From the NCBI GenBank assembly GCA_013334865.1, contig JAAXWS010000013.1, positions 1 to 64,000 on the forward strand: a DNA stretch of 64,000 bases, given 5' to 3'. The notes under the pieces are model-generated. The model did no database searches. It was not told the DNA's origin and saw only the letters and a list, made by a program, of their open reading frames with translations. This document shows positions 1-9,658 of the stretch, in pieces. A program made the translations under genes and the position numbers. The DNA comes from Chlorobiaceae bacterium (GTDB taxonomy: Bacteria > Bacteroidota > Chlorobiia > Chlorobiales > Chlorobiaceae). Each line of letters begins with the position of its first letter. The first letter of the stretch is position 1.

Positions 1-104
1 GCGGGGCGGCTTCACGGCCGTTCAAGATCGTCAGCAGCAGGAAACTGATCGAATCTCTCGGCTACCGCTTCCAGCACCCCGATCCACTCGCTTTCGCCAG
101 ATAG
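1..104 (+). CDS. 3' end of a gene, probably SDR/NAD-dependent epimerase family (partial)
   Basis: The third frame is open from the window edge to a TAG at 102-104 and encodes about 33 residues ending SLGYRFQHPDPLAFAR. The pattern 'kLieSLGYrFqhPdp' resembles the extreme C-terminus of extended SDR epimerases, where a 'leLGw..ryp' stretch closes the domain. Only the tail is visible, so the family is a guess and the substrate cannot be inferred. Its stop codon touches the left arm of the hairpin at 104-165, which may act as a 3' processing or termination structure for this transcript. Confidence 0.45.
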   Translation, partial: GAASRPFKIVSSRKLIESLGYRFQHPDPLAFAR

Positions 105-165
105 GGGTCAGGTCTTGCATTTTAGCGTTTGCGGAACAGAATGCTAAAATGCAAGACCTGACCCC
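104..165. repeat. Perfect 23-bp inverted repeat (REP-like hairpin)
   Basis: Bases 104-126 and 143-165 are exact reverse complements, separated by a 16-nt loop (127-142). The arm begins GGGGTCAGGTCTTGCAT. There is no T-tract beyond the right arm, only a G-run at 167-173, so it is not a classical intrinsic terminator. From memory, GGGGTCAGGTCTTGCATT arms recur in many unrelated bacterial genomes near REP-associated tyrosine transposases. That link is background knowledge; no transposase gene is present here. Confidence 0.85.
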
Positions 166-242
166 AGGGGGGGACGTCGTGACTCAGTCAATTAAAGAAG
201 AAACGCCATCCTCATTTTGTCCCTTGACTCACGTGCCACGTT

Positions 243-746
243 TTACAGAATGAACTCGAGGTCGTAGCCGTCCCTGGCGGCTTCTTCCGCGAACTCCCTG
301 AGCCTGACGAGGAATTCGACGCTTTTTGCCGGGTCGATCTCCCGCCAGTAGGCGATCCCGAGCGGAGCGCCGTCCGGCGAGATTCCGGCCTCTTCGGGAA
401 CGTCGTGCCAGCCGAGCAGAATCCGTTCCGGCTCATTTCGTGAAAGGGTTTCGATGAAATCCCCGATAATCCTGAGCATCGCCGGAATCTGGCCGGATGG
501 CAGGAACGCTTCGTCCCAGCTGTCCAGCCCTTTGCCGGATTCGGAAATGAACCTGAGGGCGTTGAACGCCTCGATCACGCCGTAATGGAAAAGGGCCGCC
601 AGGTCGTGGGCGGAGAGCTCCAGCGCTGCGTACGCCCGGTAGCTGCTGTCCGACAGCCTGACGGAGCTTACCTGGCCGGACCGGTAGATCGGCAGCTCCC
701 GATGGAGCGGGTTCGAGTCGTCGATCAGGATGTGCGTGACGTTCAT
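243..746 (-). CDS. Hypothetical protein, 167 aa
   Basis: An acidic, soluble-looking protein starting MNVTHILIDDSNPLHREL, with no signal peptide or membrane segment. It contains two probable amphipathic helical stretches (YAALELSAHDLAALFHYG near residues 39-56 and VEFLVRLREFAEEAARDG near 143-160). I do not recognise a family. Codon use matches the neighbouring housekeeping genes. It is divergent from clpC, with about 190 bases between the two start codons, and runs toward the hairpin at 104-165. A real gene is likely because the frame is long and the composition is protein-like; the function is unknown. Confidence 0.7.
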   Translation of the reverse strand: MNVTHILIDDSNPLHRELPIYRSGQVSSVRLSDSSYRAYAALELSAHDLAALFHYGVIEAFNALRFISESGKGLDSWDEAFLPSGQIPAMLRIIGDFIETLSRNEPERILLGWHDVPEEAGISPDGAPLGIAYWREIDPAKSVEFLVRLREFAEEAARDGYDLEFIL

Positions 747-806
747 GGGCGATGGCCTTGCGGCCTGAAACGATTAATTACGGGAGGCTGTTGTAAATCG
801 ACGGAA

Positions 807-835
807 TTGGTTTGAGATGGCGTCTTTATTATAAT
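807..835 (+). promoter_or_regulatory. Candidate sigma-70-type promoter of clpC
   Basis: A TTGGTT at 807-812 is followed by exactly 17 bases and a perfect TATAAT at 830-835, in an AT-rich patch (825-850) of an otherwise GC-rich region. It would give a 5' leader of roughly 95 bases before the clpC start at 938. No CIRCE-type inverted repeat or CtsR-like heptad repeat was seen nearby. This is a sequence match only. Confidence 0.5.
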
Positions 836-937
836 TATTTTCAGTGAAGGACATAAAGGCCCTTTTCGCCTGTTAGCTGTTGCGGCTTAAGGGGTTGACG
901 GAGCTTAACGGAAATATTACCCATACACAGGAACATA

Positions 938-3496
<2,559 letters not shown>

Positions 3497-3534
3497 CCTC
3501 CCCTGACCAACCTCCCATGATTGCTTCGCTACGG

Positions 3535-3568
3535 CCCCCCCTTCCCGGCACCATCCGGGAGGGGGGGG
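3535..3568 (+). terminator. GC-rich hairpin downstream of clpC
   Basis: A run of C at 3535-3541 plus CCCGG (3544-3548) pairs with CCGGG (3555-3559) plus a G-run to 3568, giving a stem of about 14 pairs including one G-T. There is no T-tract, so it may act as a transcript-stabilising or pausing structure in tandem with the next hairpin. Confidence 0.5.
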
Positions 3569-3571
3569 CGT

Positions 3572-3613
3572 AAGCCGGAACCGCTGAACGGGTTGCGGCA
3601 GCTCCGGCTTTTT
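3572..3613 (+). terminator. Intrinsic terminator of clpC
   Basis: AAGCCGGA (3572-3579) pairs with TCCGGCTT (3603-3610). An inner CCGC/GCGG stem (3581-3584 with 3595-3598) sits inside, and five T residues follow at 3609-3613. It lies between the clpC stop and the start of the proline-rich protein, so the two are probably separate transcripts. Confidence 0.7.
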
Positions 3614-3645
3614 CCTGCAACAACCCGAATCCAATGGGGGAACAA

Positions 3646-4122
3646 ATGAAAACGAAGAATATTCTTGCAGTACCCCTGCTTGCCGGGGCCGTGACGCTTC
3701 AGGCCGCGATGAGCGTCTCACCGGTGCTCCGGGCAGAGGAGCCGTCCCGGTCACAGAACCCTCCGCCATCCGCCCGTCAGCGCGAGACCCCTCCACCCGA
3801 ACCGAAGACTCCCGGACCGCCGCCTCCTCCGGCACAGGCTCCGCCCCAACCGCCTCCGCCTGAATATCCCGGATGGATGCCGATGCACTACCAGATGCCG
3901 ATGCATTACCGCATGCTCGAGCCGGAGATGATCTACGGCTACCAGCTCATGACCCAAAAAGAGCGGGTCGATTACATGCGGCGCATCCACTCGGCCAGGA
4001 GCTTGGAGGAGCGTGACCGCCTGCGCCTCGAGCACCACCGGATCATGCAGGATCGGGCCCGAAGGCGTGGATTCGTCCTGCCCGACATGCCAGGTCCCGG
4101 TCCTCGCGGCCGCTGGCGCTGA
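3646..4122 (+). CDS. Secreted proline-rich protein with C-terminal charged helical domain
   Basis: About 158 aa. I chose the ATG at 3646 over the one at 3634 because a GGGGGA lies just before it and it begins a clean signal peptide (MKTKNILAVPLLAGAVTLQA, likely cleaved near VLRA-EEP). The mature part has a proline-rich linker (roughly residues 36-75) and a near-duplicate PMHYQM-PMHYRM. The C-terminal domain (YQLMTQKERVDYMRRIHSA, then LEEHxR-like EERDRLRLEHHRIMQDRAR) matches a pattern known from small periplasmic proteins of proteobacteria with 'LMTEEER...EREHHERM'. I infer a periplasmic, Spy/CpxP-like helical protein; this is not established. Confidence 0.75.
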   Translation: MKTKNILAVPLLAGAVTLQAAMSVSPVLRAEEPSRSQNPPPSARQRETPPPEPKTPGPPPPPAQAPPQPPPPEYPGWMPMHYQMPMHYRMLEPEMIYGYQLMTQKERVDYMRRIHSARSLEERDRLRLEHHRIMQDRARRRGFVLPDMPGPGPRGRWR

Positions 4123-4146
4123 GCGGATACGGGTTTGCCACCATTA

Positions 4147-4182
4147 AACACAAAGAGGCCGTGGAAACGGCCTCTTTGTGTT
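4147..4182. terminator. Bidirectional terminator between converging genes
   Basis: A perfect 16-bp stem (4147-4162 with 4167-4182) encloses a 4-base GGAA loop. The core is AAAGAGGCCGT paired with ACGGCCTCTTT, giving T-rich 3' ends on both strands. It sits between the proline-rich protein (+) and trpB2 (-), and could terminate both. Confidence 0.85.
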
Positions 4183-4207
4183 GGGCACGGCACGCCGTGC
4201 CCCTACA
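4183..4207. repeat. Dispersed palindromic repeat, copy 1
   Basis: GGGCACGG (4183-4190) and CCGTGCCC (4195-4202) form a hairpin with loop CACG, followed by CTACA. The same 25-base unit recurs at 15237-15261. Both copies are followed within about 30 bases by repeated TCACGCG-like heptads. The element is a non-coding dispersed repeat of unknown function. Confidence 0.8.
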
Positions 4208-4238
4208 TTTCATCTGTCACGCGTCACGCGTCACTGTC

Positions 4239-5603
4239 TCACCCCACCGGCGGGTGGCCTTCGAGTGAGGCCAGCGAGCGCTGGAGCATCTCTTCGGGAA
4301 GGGCGTAGTCGCTGATCCTGCCGTCGAGGAAGGCCTCGTAACCCTGCAGGTCCATGAGGCCGTGGCCGGACCAGTTCATGAGGATCACCTTCTCCTTGCC
4401 CTCCTCCTTTGCCTTTCTGGCTTCGCGGATGGTCTGGGCGATGGCGTGCGAGGTTTCGGGCGCCGGGATGAACCCTTCGGTGTGGGCGAACATCAGGGCC
4501 GCTTCGTAGCACTCGGTCTGACCGACAGCGGTGGCGTCGATGAGCCCGAGCTGCTTGGTGTGGCTGACCAGGGGAGCCATGCCGTGGTAGCGCAGGCCGC
4601 CGGCATGGATCGCCGACGGGATGAACTGGTGGCCGAGGCTGTGCATCGGCAGCAGCGGGGTCATCTTGGCGACGTCGCCCGAGTCGTAGACGTACGGCGC
4701 ACGGGTCAGGGTCGGGCATGCCTCCGGTTCGGTCGCGATGACCTGGACATCCCTGCCGTTGATCTTGTCGTACAGGAACGGGAAGCTGATGCCCGCGAAG
4801 TTAGAGCCTCCTCCGGCGCACCCGATGACGACGTCGGGGTAGAGTCCGACCTTTTCCAGCTGCTTTTTCGCCTCGAGGCCGATGATGGTCTGGTGCAGCA
4901 TCACGTGGTTCAGCACGCTGCCGAGGGCGTAGCGGGTGTCATCACGCTCGACCGCCTGCTCGATGGCCTCGCTGATGGCGATGCCGAGGCTGCCGGGGGT
5001 GTCCGGTGTCTCTTCGAGGATCTTGCGCCCGATCCTGGTCTCCATGCTCGGGCTGGCGATGCACTCGCCGCCCCAGGTCCGCATCATGGCTTTCCGGAAG
5101 GGTTTCTGGTCGAAGCTGATGCGCACCATGAAGACCTTGCACTGGATGCCGATCAGCTTGCAGCTCATGGAGAGGGCGCTGCCCCACTGGCCGGCGCCGG
5201 TTTCGGTGGTCAGGTACTTGATGCCGAACTGCTTGTTGTACCACGCCTGCGGCACGGCGGTGTTCGGCTTGTGGCTGCCTGCCGGCGAGACGCCCTCGTT
5301 CTTGTAGTAGATCTTCGCCGGGGTGCCGAGCGCCGCTTCGAGCCTGCGGGCACGGTACAGCGGGGACGGGCGCCAGAGCTTGAGGATGCCGAGCACCTCT
5401 TCAGGTATGTCGATCCAGCGCTGGGTGCTGACCTCCTGCTCGATGAGGTTCATCGGGAAGACCCGTGCGAGGTCGTCGGGGCCGATCGGCTTTCCGTCCG
5501 GCCCGAGCGGCGGGGGCATCATGGGGAGGTCTGCCTGGATGTTGTACCACTGGCGGGGCATCTCGTCCTCGGTGAGGAGGATTTTCGTGGGCTCTGTACT
5601 CAT
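4239..5603 (-). CDS. trpB2: Tryptophan synthase beta chain 2 (TrpB2 type)
   Basis: A PLP enzyme of 454 aa joining indole and serine to make tryptophan. The PLP lysine is K112 in [10 protein letters not shown]; the catalytic glutamate is E134 in [10 protein letters not shown]; the glycine-rich phosphate loop is [10 protein letters not shown]. The longer N-terminus and the HKPN form fit TrpB2 rather than TrpB1, which usually pairs with TrpA. No trpA is adjacent. The frame stays open upstream through the tRNA gene, so I set the start at the ATG at 5603, where homology begins (MSTEPTK). It ends near a bidirectional terminator at 4147-4182. Confidence 0.95.
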   Translation of the reverse strand: MSTEPTKILLTEDEMPRQWYNIQADLPMMPPPLGPDGKPIGPDDLARVFPMNLIEQEVSTQRWIDIPEEVLGILKLWRPSPLYRARRLEAALGTPAKIYYKNEGVSPAGSHKPNTAVPQAWYNKQFGIKYLTTETGAGQWGSALSMSCKLIGIQCKVFMVRISFDQKPFRKAMMRTWGGECIASPSMETRIGRKILEETPDTPGSLGIAISEAIEQAVERDDTRYALGSVLNHVMLHQTIIGLEAKKQLEKVGLYPDVVIGCAGGGSNFAGISFPFLYDKINGRDVQVIATEPEACPTLTRAPYVYDSGDVAKMTPLLPMHSLGHQFIPSAIHAGGLRYHGMAPLVSHTKQLGLIDATAVGQTECYEAALMFAHTEGFIPAPETSHAIAQTIREARKAKEEGKEKVILMNWSGHGLMDLQGYEAFLDGRISDYALPEEMLQRSLASLEGHPPVG

Positions 5604-5714
5604 GCTCGATAGGTGTTTGACATGGAGGTTGCTGCACGCTCCGGCCATACAGGCCCAAAACGCTCGGGGTTGGATAGGGTGCCTGATACCCGATTCGTGG
5701 TGATGAGAAGCGTG

Positions 5715-5800
5715 TGCCGAAGGCGGGGATCGAACCCGCACGTCCATTGCTGAACACGGGATTTTAAGTCCCGGGCGTCTACCAGTTCCGCCACTTCGGC
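5715..5800 (-). tRNA. tRNA-Leu (anticodon UAA)
   Basis: On the minus strand GCCGAAG pairs with CTTCGGC, followed by discriminator A (5715). The anticodon loop CTTAAAA sits between CGGGA and TCCCG, with anticodon UAA at 5764-5766. The T-arm GCGGGTTCGATCCCCGC and a long variable arm (about 86 nt in all) fit a class II leucine tRNA. The 3' CCA is not encoded; the following bases are CAC. It is immediately upstream of trpB2 on the same strand. Confidence 0.95.
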
Positions 5801-5869
5801 AAGTGTCGTTACGACAGGAGGCTCAATTTAGCATCTTGCGAGCGAAGAGACAAACGGCATCCGTCCTGT

Positions 5870-5945
5870 ATTCATCGAAATCGGATTCGAAATCGAATCA
5901 GGGAAATCGATAGCGATCACGATAGCGGTACCGATTTCGATTCCG
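5870..5945. repeat. Degenerate CGAT-rich short repeat
   Basis: The gap between tRNA-Leu and thiL contains repeated CGAAATCG, GAAATCGA, GATAGCGATCACGATAGCG and CGATTTCGATT units that are partly self-complementary. It looks like a simple degenerate hexamer-type repeat. No protein or RNA family is recognised. Confidence 0.5.
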
Positions 5946-5962
5946 GGTTGTCCGTCCTACAA

Positions 5963-7036
5963 TTACTGCTCTCCGAAATGGTCGAACCCTCCGGCACTCT
6001 CCTCCAGGTCGATCGTCATGCCGAAGATGTCCGTGAGCAACATGCCCTCCTCTTCGGGCAGGATCTCGCCGATGACCGAGATCTCGCGGTTGCCCGCGAT
6101 GTCGTCGTAACGCTCCTTCGGCAGGGTGAAGAGCAGCTGGTAATCCTCCCCGCCGCCAAGCGCCCAGGCAACCGCGTCGTCCTGGAACTCGTCGGCGATC
6201 GTCCTGGCCTGGGCAAGGATGGGGATCCGCCCCTCGTCGATGTGCGCTCCGACGCCCGAGCGCCGGCAGATGTGGCGGAGGTCGGCCGTCAGGCCGTCCG
6301 AAACGTCGATCATGGCTGTCGGCACGATACCCGCTTCCTGGAAGAACCGGACCATGTCGATGCGTGCTTCCGGGAGGAGGTGGCAGCGGATCGCTTCCGA
6401 ATATTCCTGCAGTTCGGCCATCACGTCCTTGTCATAGGTCTCGTTGTTGCGGAGCAGGTCGATCATGATCGACCGCTCACGCATGAGCAGCTTCAACCCC
6501 GCCGCCGAGCCGCCGAGCGTGCCCGACACGCAGACCATCTCTCCGGGACGCGCCCCTTTCCTGTATGCGAGCCGCTCTTCCGGGGCCTGCCCGGTCATGG
6601 TCACCGATATGACGAGGCCGGAGGGGGAGGATGAGGTGTCGCCGCCGGCGATGGCAAGTCCGTAACGCGAGGCGGCGTGGGCCATGCCCGCGTAGAGCTG
6701 CTCCACCATCTCGACCGGGAGGTTCTTCGGGACGGCGATCGAAATCAGGGCGTACTCGGGGAGGGCGTTCATGGCGCAGACGTCAGAGACGTTCACGCTG
6801 ATCGCCTTGCTGCCGAGATGGTGCATCGGCGTGGTCAGCAGGTCGAAATGCACCTGTTCCACCAAGAGGTCGGTCGTCGAGACCTGTACCGACGTGCCCC
6901 CGGTCCGATAGACGGCGCAGTCGTCTCCGATGCCTTCGACGAGCGCCGGCTTGTTTTTCAGGGTGGGCGCGGCGATCCTGGACAGCCGTTCGATCAACCC
7001 GAATTCCCCGATCTCCGAAATGGGTTTGAAAGACAT
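5963..7036 (-). CDS. thiL: Thiamine-monophosphate kinase
   Basis: A 357-aa ThiL that phosphorylates thiamine monophosphate to the diphosphate cofactor. The N-terminal Mg-ATP site VEGIGDDCAVY is at about 33-43, with further signature stretches MIDVSDGLTADL and ALGGGEDYQLLF. I prefer the ATG at 7036 (MSFKPISEIGEFGLIERL); twelve more codons are open upstream but do not resemble the family. It is divergent from ftsY, with 140 bases between. The TPP made here could serve the TPP enzyme at 31189, among others. Confidence 0.95.
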   Translation of the reverse strand: MSFKPISEIGEFGLIERLSRIAAPTLKNKPALVEGIGDDCAVYRTGGTSVQVSTTDLLVEQVHFDLLTTPMHHLGSKAISVNVSDVCAMNALPEYALISIAVPKNLPVEMVEQLYAGMAHAASRYGLAIAGGDTSSSPSGLVISVTMTGQAPEERLAYRKGARPGEMVCVSGTLGGSAAGLKLLMRERSIMIDLLRNNETYDKDVMAELQEYSEAIRCHLLPEARIDMVRFFQEAGIVPTAMIDVSDGLTADLRHICRRSGVGAHIDEGRIPILAQARTIADEFQDDAVAWALGGGEDYQLLFTLPKERYDDIAGNREISVIGEILPEEEGMLLTDIFGMTIDLEESAGGFDHFGEQ

Positions 7037-7176
7037 AGAATTGCGTACATTGATTTTTCCGCACCTCACCAAACCTGCTGCTCGTCACGGTCTTGTGAGG
7101 TTCTTTCAAGATATTTGACAAGCCGGATTCGACGCCGGCCATCCGTAGCACTCAACATAGAAAATTTTTCAATCCC

Positions 7177-8127
7177 ATGGGTTTTTTTAACAAGCTTGGC
7201 CTGACACGCCTCAAAGATGGCCTCAGCAAGACCCGCGATACGCTGCGGGATAAGCTCAGCTTTGTCTCCAGAGGCAAGACGGAGGTGGACGACGAGTTCC
7301 TCGAGGAGCTCGAGAACGTGCTGGTCGCAGCGGATGTGGGCGTAGAGACCACGCTCGACATCGTCGAGGCGGTGACGGAGCGCTCGAAGTCCGAGACCTA
7401 CCGTTCCGAAGAGGAGCTGAACGGGATGGTCATGGAGGAGATCCGCAAGCTACTCACCGAATCGGGCCACGAGCACCCGGTCGATTTCGACGCACCCCTC
7501 CCGGCGAAGCCCTGGGTCATCATGATCGTCGGCGTCAACGGCGCCGGCAAGACCACCAGCGTTGCCAAGCTCGCCAGCAACTACCAGAAGGCCGGCAAGT
7601 CGGTGGTGATCGCGGCCGCCGACACCTTCAGGGCCGCGGCTTTCGAGCAGCTCAGCATCTGGGCCGACCGTGCCGGGGTGCCCATCATCGGGCAGGGCCA
7701 GGGCGCCGACCCGGCGTCGGTGGTGTTCGACTCCGTCAGCTCAGCGGTGTCGAAGGGATACGACGTGGTGCTGGTCGATACGGCAGGCCGGCTGCACAAC
7801 AAGAGCCACCTGATGGAGGAACTCGCCAAGATCATGCGCGTCGCCAAGAAGAAGGTTCCCGAGGCTCCGCACGAAGTGCTCCTGGTGCTTGACGGCACCA
7901 CCGGGCAGAACGCCGTGCTGCAGGCGCGCGAGTTCACGAAGTTCGTCAACGTCACCGGACTGGTGATGACCAAGCTTGACGGCACCTCGAAGGGAGGGAT
8001 CGTCCTGTCGATATCGCGGGAGCTGAACGTTCCGGTCAAGTATATCGGCGTCGGTGAGAAGATCGACGACCTCCAGCTTTTCGACCGCAGCCGCTTCGTT
8101 GAGGCGCTGCTTGAAAAAGAGGCTTAA
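7177..8127 (+). CDS. ftsY: Signal recognition particle receptor FtsY
   Basis: A 316-aa SRP-type GTPase that docks ribosome-nascent chains at the inner membrane with Ffh. The NG domain is complete: P-loop GVNGAGKT at 119-126, DTFRAAA at 149-155, DTAGR at 201-205 and TKLDGT at 265-270. It lacks the long acidic A domain of enterobacterial FtsY; only a short N-terminal basic/amphipathic helix (MGFFNKLGLTRLKDGL) precedes the N domain, as in many short FtsY proteins. It appears to be a single-gene unit. Confidence 0.97.
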   Translation: MGFFNKLGLTRLKDGLSKTRDTLRDKLSFVSRGKTEVDDEFLEELENVLVAADVGVETTLDIVEAVTERSKSETYRSEEELNGMVMEEIRKLLTESGHEHPVDFDAPLPAKPWVIMIVGVNGAGKTTSVAKLASNYQKAGKSVVIAAADTFRAAAFEQLSIWADRAGVPIIGQGQGADPASVVFDSVSSAVSKGYDVVLVDTAGRLHNKSHLMEELAKIMRVAKKKVPEAPHEVLLVLDGTTGQNAVLQAREFTKFVNVTGLVMTKLDGTSKGGIVLSISRELNVPVKYIGVGEKIDDLQLFDRSRFVEALLEKEA

Positions 8128-8189
8128 ATCACCGGATTGCTTTCGGGACGGCAATCGAGCCCAATGGCTCCATCCGTCACTAAGCTACC

Positions 8190-8261
8190 TGAAGTGTAAT
8201 AAATGAATGTCGTCCCCTTTTTTCATGAAGTGTAATAAATGAATGTCGTCCCCTTTTTTCA
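8190..8261. repeat. Two tandem copies of a 36-bp unit
   Basis: Bases 8190-8225 and 8226-8261 are identical (unit begins TGAAGTGTAATAAATGAATG and includes GTCGTCCCCTTTTTTCA). The T-run could serve as a termination signal after ftsY. From memory, GGGGACGACATT...TTACACTT elements recur in many bacterial genomes beside REP-type transposases; no such gene is visible here. Confidence 0.9.
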
Positions 8262-8272
8262 TTTTTTCAGGA

Positions 8273-8842
8273 TTACAACAGGGGTGGAATGCTGTGCTTC
8301 AGCTGATTCAGCAGCCCTGTCGGATTTTCGACCTTGAACAGGTGGGTGCCGGAGGCAGCGTCCTGAGCGCCGAGTCGGTCAGCAATGGGGGCAACGTCCT
8401 GCATCGAGGAGACCAGTTTCGCCAGATGGTGTTCGAGTCGTTCCGGGCTCTTCACCATGACGACGTGGTAAAGTTCGGCTGCCGCCAGGTCCAGCAGGTA
8501 GTCGATGTGCCAGTGCAGATTCTTGCCATGGGATTTCCTGGTCGGTTCGTACCCCGATTCCGTGAATAATCCGATGAGGCAGCCCCGGATTTCGTGCGGC
8601 GGCAACTCTCCGCTCCTGGACGCGTGCCGGAGCAGGCGGCTGGCGAGCGGGAACGCCCTCTGGTTCGAGCCGAGCGCCGATCCGACGTAGAGATAGTTGC
8701 CGTGGTCGAGCGTTATCTCCTTTCCGCCCATGAACTTCCCGAACGACAACCGGGCCGGGGCGTGGAGCCTGATGAACAGCAGGTAGCTGCCCTGTCGGGA
8801 ATTCTTTCCGAAAGTGGTAAACTGCATACGGCGGAATTGCAT
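8273..8842 (-). CDS. DUF123 (GIY-YIG-like) domain protein
   Basis: 189 aa from the first ATG (184 from an in-frame ATG at 8827). The motifs GNYLYVGSALGS (48-59), RLLRHASR (69-76) and HWHIDYLL (110-117) match DUF123, a domain distantly related to the GIY-YIG nucleases and sometimes fused to endonuclease III. Whether it cuts DNA is unknown. The N-terminal stretch RQGSYLLFIRL fits the first strand of the fold. The C-terminal half (KLVSSMQDVAPIADRLGAQD) also fits the family. It converges on ftsY, separated by the tandem repeat. Confidence 0.8.
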   Translation of the reverse strand: MQFRRMQFTTFGKNSRQGSYLLFIRLHAPARLSFGKFMGGKEITLDHGNYLYVGSALGSNQRAFPLASRLLRHASRSGELPPHEIRGCLIGLFTESGYEPTRKSHGKNLHWHIDYLLDLAAAELYHVVMVKSPERLEHHLAKLVSSMQDVAPIADRLGAQDAASGTHLFKVENPTGLLNQLKHSIPPLL

Positions 8843-8950
8843 TATTTCATGGAAGATGCAATATTAGCGTGGCTGTACAAAGATCCGGCCCTTTGCCGTT
8901 TCATGGCGAAGGTGTACGGCCCGTGATGAAGATGAAGAAGGATGGGGGGG

Positions 8951-9622
8951 ATGTCGGTTCTTGCGGGAGATGATGGCGACATGGCGCGGCAGCGCCGGGA
9001 GATGGTCGAGCAGCTGAAGTCTTACGGCATCTCGAACCCACGGGTTCTCGATGCGTTCGTGAATGTCAGGCGTCACCAGTTCGTCGAACAGCGTATGCGT
9101 GCTTACGCCTATGACGACTGTGCCTGGCCCATCGGCTACGGACAGACCATTTCACAGCCGTACACGGTGGCCTACATGACCTCGCTGCTCGTTGAGCGAT
9201 GCCCTTCAGGCAAGGTGCTCGAGATCGGTACGGGTTCGGGATACCAGGCGGCGATCCTCGATGCGCTCGGATACCGGGTCTTCACGATCGAGCGGATCGC
9301 AGGGCTTTACGAGATGGCCGGCAGGTCGCTGGACAGTCTCGGAATTCCAGTTGCCCGACGGCTTGGAGACGGCACCCTGGGATGGCCGGAGGAGGCTCCG
9401 TTCGACGGCATCGTCATCACGGCGGCCGCCCCGCATGCGCCGGCACCGCTGCTGGACCAGCTTGCCGACGGCGGAGTGATGGTCGTGCCGATCGGCGACC
9501 TCGGATTCCAGCAGATGACCGTGGTCAGGAGAAGCGGCTCGAAGTTCGAGCATGAGGTGTTCCATGGTTTCGCTTTCGTGCCGTTGTATGGCAGGGAAGG
9601 ATGGCCGGATACCCCGGAATAA
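8951..9622 (+). CDS. pcm: Protein-L-isoaspartate O-methyltransferase
   Basis: A 223-aa SAM-dependent enzyme that methylates isoaspartyl residues so damaged proteins can be repaired. It has GYGQTISQP at 63-70 (isoaspartate binding), SAM motif EIGTGSGYQAAIL at 91-103, and PFDGIVITAAAP further on. I chose the ATG at 8951 because AAGAAGG (8935-8941) is suitably spaced; an ATG at 8942 would add three residues. It lies just ahead of the foldase gene on the same strand (about 36 bases), so the two may be co-transcribed as protein quality-control genes. Confidence 0.93.
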   Translation: MSVLAGDDGDMARQRREMVEQLKSYGISNPRVLDAFVNVRRHQFVEQRMRAYAYDDCAWPIGYGQTISQPYTVAYMTSLLVERCPSGKVLEIGTGSGYQAAILDALGYRVFTIERIAGLYEMAGRSLDSLGIPVARRLGDGTLGWPEEAPFDGIVITAAAPHAPAPLLDQLADGGVMVVPIGDLGFQQMTVVRRSGSKFEHEVFHGFAFVPLYGREGWPDTPE

Positions 9623-9658
9623 TTTTACTTACTGTTACTGAACAAGAGAGAGGACATT

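Noticed and set aside
5604-5747. Extension of trpB2 through the tRNA-Leu gene
   Set aside because: It would read the tRNA as protein; homology starts at the ATG at 5603.
8836-8862. ATTGCAT/ATGCAAT inverted repeat near the DUF123 start
   Set aside because: Only 7-bp arms with a 13-base spacer; too weak to call a site.
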